Assembly: GCA_947044405.1 (NCBI GenBank)
Contig: CAMRHE010000323.1
Span: 1,788,501-1,852,500, forward strand
Direction: 5' to 3'
Origin: Leptodactylus fallax
Lineage: Eukaryota > Chordata > Amphibia > Anura > Leptodactylidae
Length of the DNA stretch: 64,000 nucleotides
Of this stretch, positions 57,364-64,000 are shown piece after piece. The translations under genes and the position numbers were made by a program. Within the stretch, counting starts at the first letter, position 1, and each line of letters opens with the position of its first letter. The notes beneath the pieces were generated by a model. It did no database searches and was not told where the DNA came from. It worked only from the letters and a program-made list of their open reading frames with translations.

Positions 57364-57430
57364 TTAATAATAATTGTCATTTTTTTTTTTATAAAGCACC
57401 AACACATTCCGCAGTTCTTTACAAATTAAG
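57364..57430 (-). mobile_element. LINE 3' tail fragment
   Basis: The minus strand reads 'gaactgcggaatgtgttggt' 'gctttataaa' and ends in an 'aattattatt' tail, the usual 3' end of a CR1/L2-type LINE in this kind of genome. Confidence 0.5.
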
Positions 57431-58183
57431 GTAGAATCTAAACTTTTTGTCTCTGTCCCTAAAAAGACAACTTAAAATAAAATGAAAACAAAAAAGTTAC
57501 AAAAAATCCTGTCTCGACATTACGGCTGTTTTTCCTTTAGGCACAAAAAGAGTTAAACACCAAATAAGAAAACAACGGCACATGTCCACTGCCGTACAAC
57601 ACCTGACCTACTTCTACAAGAAGTGGCTCTTGAAAATTTCCATCCCCTTGTGATAGGTTGAGAAAAAATAATGATCGCAGCGTTCACCGGTTGTGTTGAA
57701 CTTTGAACTCAAGTCGCAAATACGGCCAAGTCAGAACTTGCGGAAGGGCCTGTATTTAATCAAGCCAGGCAGAGAACTGTCATGGAGGAATTGATTTTTA
57801 TCCATCCCTCCCCCCGCAATATAATTGCATTAAATGGAATAGAAATTTAGATGTTTTTTAATTATATTGTACGCATGACACAGCAGAACAGCTGAAGTTA
57901 TAAATTATGGGTACATAGATGATGCATTTGTAATAAAGAGTAGGACCACAAATTAGAATCCATGGATGAAATTTTCACGCAGAATATTTTTGCTCATTTA
58001 CCACGTCGCTCAGATGAGCCATGGTAATGAACAGAATTTTTAGAAATCAAATTCATACAATGCTGTCAAAAACTTTATGGATTCATACTAACAGGATAGG
58101 GGATATTTCTAAAAAAATTCTTCGATCGCAGTTTCTAGAACTCTTCTTACTAATTAACAAAAAGGAAATTATTATCGCTGTCT
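57431..58183. other. Unique sequence, no gene seen
   Basis: AT-rich and non-repetitive; a 63-codon ORF at 58021 shows no domain. Confidence 0.4.
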
Positions 58184-58918
58184 GCCATGTTACATATACT
58201 GTGGATCTGTAGCCCAATCACTATCTCTACAAGCCTGCTAGTTCATATTATACTTGCCACTCATCCCCTTCCACCCCCTTACTATACAAAGGGAGAAAGA
58301 TAGACTGTCTGCTCAAATTACTGCTGATTCTGCTGTAATCACAGGACTCTATTATCTATCAAGTGCCCTTTACAGGCACACAGACAGTTTGTAATTCTTT
58401 GTTCGTGTAAATTATCCAGGTCCTTTCTCTGTCTGTCTGAAGTGGAACATATGTGTATTTTTGAAACCTATTTTCATTGCCCTAAAGAAAATAAATAAAT
58501 AAACAACTTTACAAATCATCTCAATTAAAATTTCCCCTCTCTTTTGTGTTTACAGCTTAAATGCAGACAGTATTTGCCTTTGAGAAATATCCTCAGTGAA
58601 AAATTGTGAGCAGTTCATGAAGCCATACAATCTTATGCCATACTTCTTAAAATATCGATCACACAGAAAAACATCTAGTATGAACCATGACGCCTTGTAG
58701 TTCTGCCATGTTACATATACTGCTGCAGCCCAACCACTATCTCTTCAAGCCTGCTAGTTTATATTACACTTGCCATTTATACCCTTCCACCCCCATACTC
58801 TACAAAGGGAGAGAGACTGCTTTCTTAAATTAGTGCTGATGCTGCTGTAATCACAGGACTCTATTATCCTTCAAGTGCCCTTTACAGCCACACAGACAGT
58901 TTGTAATTCTTTGTTTGG
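58184..58918. repeat. Direct duplication, about 225-bp copies, about 515 bp apart
   Basis: 'gccatgttacatatactg' ... 'ctgctgtaatcacaggactc' ... 'cagacagtttgtaattcttt' at 58184-58406 recurs at 58707-58914 with scattered substitutions and small indels. Either a segmental duplication or two copies of an unrecognised repeat. Confidence 0.85.
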
Positions 58919-59422
58919 GTTTGAATCAAGGGGATCAATACAAGTCTCCATCCCTTGACCAGATCGGCAGTTAGGGAATTCTTTTGACGATGTACTGTAG
59001 TGCTTTTAGAATTAGGTCCTCTATGGTTATTAGATGCACTGTGCAACAGAGTACCATATGGGGTTTTGGAAGCCCACACAAGTAGAACTTACAAACGTCT
59101 TTCATACATTCATCATTGGAAGTGCCAAATAAGTCTTTTATGATATCGTTTGTTGAAAGACCTCAGAAATGTATAGCTGGCTGTATACATTTAAGTTATT
59201 GTTGACCACCAAACTCACCAACTCTCTATTGTGCATGGGGGTCTTGTAACCATCTCTCAACAGCAATGTTTGGAGAGAAGGATGGGATGGATGGATTGAT
59301 TGGATTCAACATGTCCGATCATTTCGATCTCAGAGGAGATAAGCTACCACCAGAGGTGTCTGGCAGTAGCTTACTCAATTTCCTATTCAGGATACATGCA
59401 TACTTGACCAACAGTTGAAGTG
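58919..59422. other. Unique sequence, no gene seen
   Basis: 'gatggatggattgattgg' at 59285 is a short simple repeat. Otherwise nothing. Confidence 0.4.
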
Positions 59423-59786
59423 TATAGAGAACCTTTCACCACCTCTACCAATTCCAACTCATCCTACAATAGCTGCTACTCCACTGATCCAGCGCAGTTG
59501 GAATTTTTTCTCTCTCCCCCACCGTTCCTGAGCAATTATTGATGTTAGTTTCAGAACAATTAGGCTCTCTACTGTCAGGTGGGCGGACCTAGACTGGATC
59601 AGAAAGACAAGGACCTCCTACCTGACATCAGAGAGCATTATATAGTACTGAAACTTACATCAATGATTGCTCGGGAATGGTGGGGGCTAGAGAAAAAATT
59701 CCAACTGGGCCAGAATCAGTGGAGCAACATCTATTGAAGGATGTAAACAGCTGGAGTAGGTGGAGGTGGTGAAAGGTCCTTTCTAA
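59423..59786. mobile_element. Kolobok/T2-like MITE (family 'AGAGGACCTTTCA', copy K4)
   Basis: 'tagagaacctttcaccacct' mirrors 'aggtggtgaaaggtcctttc'. Internal pairs are 'ccaactcatcctacaatagc' with 'tattgaaggatgtaaacagc', and 'gcgcagttggaattttttct' with 'agaaaaaattccaactgggc'. TTAA is no longer intact at either end. Confidence 0.8.
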
Positions 59787-61092
59787 AGCTCATCTGGACT
59801 TCATAAACTACGAGCCCTAGTACACACGCGTCATAAAGATCATCTGTCATTCTCTGTCCTCCTATATTATCATCAGACCACAGAATTTCTATTTCTTCCT
59901 CCACTTGTACCTTCTAATTTATAATTACTAGTGTTCTATGCTTTATTTTTTTTCAATACGTTGCCATTTTCACAGGAGCGATTTTGATGAAAAGTGTGAA
60001 CATTAGTCACACGACTATAAAAGAAAATAATTACTGGTCTTAGTTCTTTCCCACATGGACAAGAGTAACCATTTAGAACTACATGACCTGCAATTTGTCT
60101 TAGCTGACAGTCTCTCTGGAGGAGAGCATTGCTAATGTGGAGCATTGACTGTGTGCTGCACGGAAAGCAATCTGAGCACCGCGCTGTAGGGCACCGTCAT
60201 GGCAGCCTGGCAGCATCCGGGTTTTGGTGGTCTGCAATACAATGTGACTACACAAAGATCTATGTGAACTAGTCTGGTGGGGAAGGTGTTAAGCCAGGCA
60301 GTGCTTGCTACTAATGAAGTGTGCTGGTAGGTAGATGGATGACTCGAAACTTGGCAGAGTTTATGGAACTGATAAAAAAAAAAGTTTTGGCTCTGAAGAT
60401 GAGATGTGAGAAACTTTCATTTTAGTTCTTGAGTATTCTTCGCTTCGGAGAGAGAGCGCCTCTTACAGGCTTTCTATGTAGCTCCTTTGAAAAGGAAATG
60501 TAGCAGATACGGACACAGTGCAAAATGAAACAGCCTTAAAATTTGCACCAAAATCTTTAATGAAATTCACACGTGTTCCGCGAAGTACATGGGTTTATTT
60601 TTGCAGAATTTTGGTCCGGATCCCAAATCAAAAGTAAATTCTTAGAATTTTTATACTTAATCATTTTTGTTTTTACTTGCTATTATTTATTTATTTGCTA
60701 TTTTTACCAAAGAAACTTGGACCTTTCCTTTCCATAGGGAAACAATGAAGTGGTGGTAATGCGACTTTACTGTGAATTGCAGTTGACTGAGTCTCCGTAG
60801 AGTCTACCCTTGTGGCATGACACAGCAACAAGTATAACATATGACTTTACTCTAAGGGTGGAATTATAAATTAAGACTTTTACAAGGATATAATGTCCAA
60901 CGATACATATAGGAAGAGATTTACAAAGTAAAATGCACCAGATCTATGGCTGAAATTCACCAAAAAAATTTGGGTAGTAATAATAAATCTCCTCCATTGT
61001 GTCTCAGAGACGGGAATCTCTCTCCTTGGGGAGAGCACCAGTGAAGGTGTGTAGAGTTTTGAATTGCCTTTTGCCCTCTACCAAGGATCTAC
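59787..61092. other. Unique sequence, no gene seen
   Basis: No tandem arrays or transposon ends; short ORFs lack domains. Confidence 0.4.
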
Positions 61093-61166
61093 ATATCACA
61101 AGGCATTATGGGAAAAGGAGCTGGGAAGCTCATGCGCCCTCTGTTGGATGTAACAGATCCTCAATT
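61093..61166 (-). mobile_element. Second copy of the SINE-like repeat found in Tc1-A
   Basis: 'atcacaaggcattatgggaa' 'aaggagctgggaagctcatg' 'cgccctctgttggatgtaac' matches 6596-6665 with a few changes. The left boundary (...catATCACAAGG) coincides with the other copy's; the right boundary differs after 'gatcctcaatt', so one or both copies are 5'-truncated. Confidence 0.75.
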
Positions 61167-62025
61167 GTGTCTGGCAGCGTACCTGACACTGACCCGTGAC
61201 ACTGACATACCCCAGGATTAAACCGGTCATGTTTCCTTGGATACACATTGCTCAGATATTTGCAGCTTCAGACTACAAATCAATGGATTGTAAATCTGGC
61301 ACACCTGGGAATTTTTCTTCCCCGTCAGTAAATGATCCCTGCTTCTATCTAGAGGTAATATTTAGCAAATTCCTCTGATTCCCATCCATTTCCTTAATCT
61401 GTATTTATTGACTACCTATGAGGTTCTCCAAGAAGCAATGTCCTCAAGCTTACATCGCACCAGTCAAGTGCGTTTTTCATCCTCGTATAGAGATGTATGC
61501 TACCATTTCCATTGTATGTTACCATTTCCAGATTGTTTTACTTGTTTTCTACTTAAAGTGTATCTAAAGCCAAGAATTAAAAAATTCATATTGCTCCAGA
61601 ATTCTCACACGCAAAGTCCAAAATTCACCGCTTTTTTTCCCCTGCAGACCAGTTAATTGAAAACATGATATTTACAAGGGCCACAAGTTAGGTTTTCCCG
61701 GTCTTCTTCTGAGCCCATAAGTATGTGGTAGTCCAGAAAAGGTTGTTTCCCTCCCCTGGATTTTTATTGTGTTTGATACCAGTAATGGATCATTTATCCT
61801 GCCCATAATAATCGACGATACAGCAAGTTGGTTGATGCTCATTTAGTTTACACCTATATGCAGTGATTGTGGTGTGTTTGTGTAGAGGCCAGGGTCCCGA
61901 GTCCACTCCGACTATACCAAGTAAGTGTTTCTCCAGACTGGTCGCATCTACCACTACTCTGGACTACCCAAGAACTGGGCAGATGGACTTCCTTCTGCTA
62001 GAGTGTAATGAAGACACAGCTAAAG
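61167..62025. other. Unique sequence, no gene seen
   Basis: Short ORFs (60-82 codons) without domains; no repeats recognised. Confidence 0.4.
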
Positions 62026-62578
62026 ATGGGTGAACCACTTTGGCACGAGCCTGGATCGATCCAAATATCCCAAATTATTTAGCTTTTAACAAAACTGAAC
62101 AATTGCGGATTTGTCTCGAATGAACTAAAATGTCCACCGCGACATGCATGGTAAATTATTATACTCTGGAGTCCCTTCATACCGCAAAATATAATAGGTG
62201 AAGGCCCAGGGGAGGAGTAAAAAATAACAAACATTTACACTCACCTTCCCTCACCTCTTTGGGGGCCTCCCTTTGGCGTCTGGCCCTCTCCTGGTGATGT
62301 CAATGATGAGGCTTCTGATTGGTGTCATGATGCTCAGCGTGCCTATGTCACCATGTGACCCTGGGAGCATGACGTCATTGAGAAGAAAGAGAGAGAGCAC
62401 CGGGCACAATGAGGAGGCCCAAAAGAGGTGAGGAAAGGTGAGTATAAATGGGAAGGTGGGCCTTCCTATTATACTCTAATTTCACTTCCAGTTCTGAACT
62501 TATTTGATCCGAAATGAATCAGGGTCCCGAACCACCCGAACCGAGAACAAAACGAATATTGGGAGGTTCGCCCATCTC
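62026..62578. mobile_element. hAT MITE 'TAGAGATGGGCGAA' with palindromic copy I inside, most complete
   Basis: The left end 'taaagatgggtgaaccactt' mirrors 'ggaggttcgcccatctcta'. Inside are 'aatgaactaaaatgtccacc', the palindromic segment 62156-62477 ('attattatactctggagtcc', 'acactcaccttccctcacct', TGACGTCA at 62370-62377, 'aggtgagtataaatg', 'attatactcta'), then 'tgatccgaaatgaatc'. The flanking 8-mers gacacagc and gtcatggc agree at 5 of 8, so the duplication is decayed or absent. Confidence 0.7.
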
Positions 62579-63058
62579 TAGTCATGGCTAACAAATTCAC
62601 ACTGCTCACACAGGCACATTGTCACAGGTATTTACTGATGTAGGTGATGGTCGGCACAACACAGGTTAATGTCGGTTGCTCAACAGTCAGGATCAACATC
62701 AGCAGTACACTGAACCGGAAGAGAACTTCTTGAACTGTCAGAATGAGGGTCCCGTGGAGCTCACAGCGATTGCCCAACACTCACAGTAACCGGTTTTCAT
62801 GCAGACATGGTTTCACCACTCTAGCCTTCAGAACAACTGCCTTGGCACCGGAATGGAACGCCAAACCAGTAGCAATGGACCAGACAAAGACCAGAAGGAA
62901 AAATTCCCTTTTCATCCCACAGGCTTCCTGCCCAATGTGACTACAAAGTATTGTAATGTGCGAAGACCATACATCGAGCGGTGCCAAAGGGACACTGACT
63001 GCTGCACAGCCAATGGCCTCAACCACGTTTTACCCATTTGAAGAGCCATCGCACCCCT
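62579..63058. other. Unique sequence around a candidate first exon
   Basis: Both strands are open for about 80 codons here. The minus strand is the better candidate, listed separately. The plus frame reads ...TKYCNVRRPYIERCQRDTDC, Cys-rich but unrecognised. Confidence 0.4.
62785..62915 (-). CDS. Possible first coding exon with signal-peptide-like start, unidentified
   Basis: From an ATG at 62915 on the minus strand the frame reads MKREFFLLVFVWSIATGL, then AFHSGAKAVVLKARVVKP and CLHENRLL. Residues 5-18 form a hydrophobic core after two basic residues, as in a signal peptide, and small residues near 23-25 could be a cleavage site. A consensus-type donor GTGAGT (complement of 62779-62784) follows 131 coding bases; without splicing the frame stops three codons later. 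The frame is open further upstream (MVEAIGCAAV...), so the start is not certain. I do not recognise the protein, and hydrophobic N-termini arise by chance easily. Confidence 0.25.
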
Positions 63059-63430
63059 TTAAAGAGGACCTTTCATGTCCTCATGAAAGTGCTGGTATGT
63101 GCCCCAGTGGTGGAGATATCGGTGCCTTTAGGTCCCCTTGCATCTTTTTACAGCCTCTTCTGGCCTCTGGCCCAGTCACAGGACTCAGCGGTGACCCTAG
63201 GGCACGTGATGTTAGCCAGAGGCTGGAAGAGGACACCAAGGAACCTTAGGGTGTCACCAGACACTAAGAGGATTTCCAGGAGAGCTGAAACAAGGTGAGC
63301 ATATCTGTTATGTTTACTCACTTCACATGGCTCTCCACTTATTATTCCCTAGGGTCTGAAGAAGCCCAGGAGTATAATAGTGTTTCATGGGTAACAAACC
63401 TCAAAAGTTTTGGGTCAAATCCAGTTCATT
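63059..63430. mobile_element. Kolobok-like MITE start (copy K5) with palindromic-MITE remnant
   Basis: TTAAAGAGGACCTTTCATGT at 63059 is the family terminus. 63337-63382 ('acttattattccctagggtc', 'gcccaggagtataatag') is a decayed palindromic end, and 63160-63200 ('cagtcacaggactcagcggt') matches that family's interior. The right end is unclear. Confidence 0.5.
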
Positions 63431-64000
63431 CCAAATCTGTTCTCTCATCCCTAGTTTTAATCTTACACACAATGGGATAGATTTGTTATTGTGGTTACAA
63501 CTAGACTCTGGCGTAATTGTGGTGCATCTTTGGCTTATCATGGTGCATCCAGTTTGAGGTTAGAACTTTCAACTTGCTAGACATTTGGGCATGGCTGCTC
63601 AGAAATAGGGGGGGTGCTTTATATGTGGCAAAAATTTGAGTAAAATTCTGACTCAAAGTAAACCATCTAATAGGTGGTATAAACATAGACTAAGCAGTGT
63701 AAAGATACCCCAGATTTATCATCCAGCAACAGCCACTGAGACAAATCTGGTGCATTTTCAGACTGCATAAGTTTCCACTGTCTATTAGGCCTCATAAACA
63801 TGACCGAGTGTGCCAGCGATGCCATGGGTGCCATTTTTTTTTTTAAAGGAAGTCAATTAGATCACACTCAGATGGCATGGGTTGTTCCGTTCCGATGACA
63901 CTTAGAAGACATGGAGTGTTCCATTCCATTCCGATCCGATTTCAAGGCGCAGGATAATTCCTGCACTATAATTATCAGAATGGAGCCTCGGAGGCCCCCT
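63431..64000. other. Unique sequence to the window end
   Basis: No gene recognised; 63855-63935 has a short internal repetition ('cacactcagatggcatgg' and 'gacacttagaagacatgg', 'ttccgttccgat'). Confidence 0.4.

Overview
This is vertebrate, almost certainly anuran (frog), non-coding DNA dominated by transposable elements and tandem repeats. The evidence is the repeat content: four Tc1-like transposons, Kolobok/T2-like elements with TTAA + AGG(R)R ends, several hAT elements with 8-bp target duplications, a Penelope-like retroelement with GIY-YIG coding sequence and hammerhead-like cores, and CR1/L2/Rex-type LINE 3' ends. No complete host gene is visible. Three minus-strand segments look like possible exons (490-609, 45052-45103, 62785-62915), so the window may be intronic or intergenic to a minus-strand gene. 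That is inference.

Layout. 1-1665: end of a Kolobok-like MITE, then single-copy-looking sequence. 1666-3145: a Penelope-like fold-back element with two near-identical inverted arms and a 13-bp target duplication. 4262-6258: two LINE 3' ends on the minus strand; the first has a tail grown into a 29-bp minisatellite, the second carries a reverse-transcriptase fragment. 6264-7934: Tc1-A, broken by a 115-bp SINE-like insertion. 7969-10523: hAT-1, inserted in a GATA microsatellite and carrying a 31-bp minisatellite plus a palindromic MITE. 12297-13087: a 181-bp tandem repeat and another palindromic MITE. 14770-16180: hAT-2 with the same minisatellite + palindrome module. 19460-22416: more MITEs, one holding a 106-bp mini-Penelope. 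24110-26045: a fold-back MITE running into a 49/50-bp satellite array. 27468-29071: Tc1-B. 30150-32310: a second copy of that fold-back, a 21-bp minisatellite and a third minisatellite + palindrome module. 33586-40765: MITEs, a 33-bp minisatellite and unique sequence. 40768-42400: Tc1-C, with one apparent frameshift. 43298-44790, 50123-51464 and 52766-53446: arrays of a 62-65-bp satellite, two of them inside a TTAA-flanked inverted-repeat element. 46383-48340: an old hAT-like element interrupted by Tc1-D. 55530-57125: the 49-bp satellite again, inverted. 58184-58918: a direct duplication. 59423-63430: further MITEs and a second copy of the SINE-like repeat.

Two themes link the parts. First, nearly every tandem array sits in or beside a transposable element (LINE tail, hAT interior, fold-back MITE flank, Kolobok-like interior), which suggests mobile elements seeded the satellites here. 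Second, insertions are nested and can be ordered: SINE-like into Tc1-A, mini-Penelope into a Kolobok MITE, Tc1-D into a hAT, palindromic MITE into hATs. Family names rest on terminal motifs, target duplications and translated motifs read by eye; no database search was possible.
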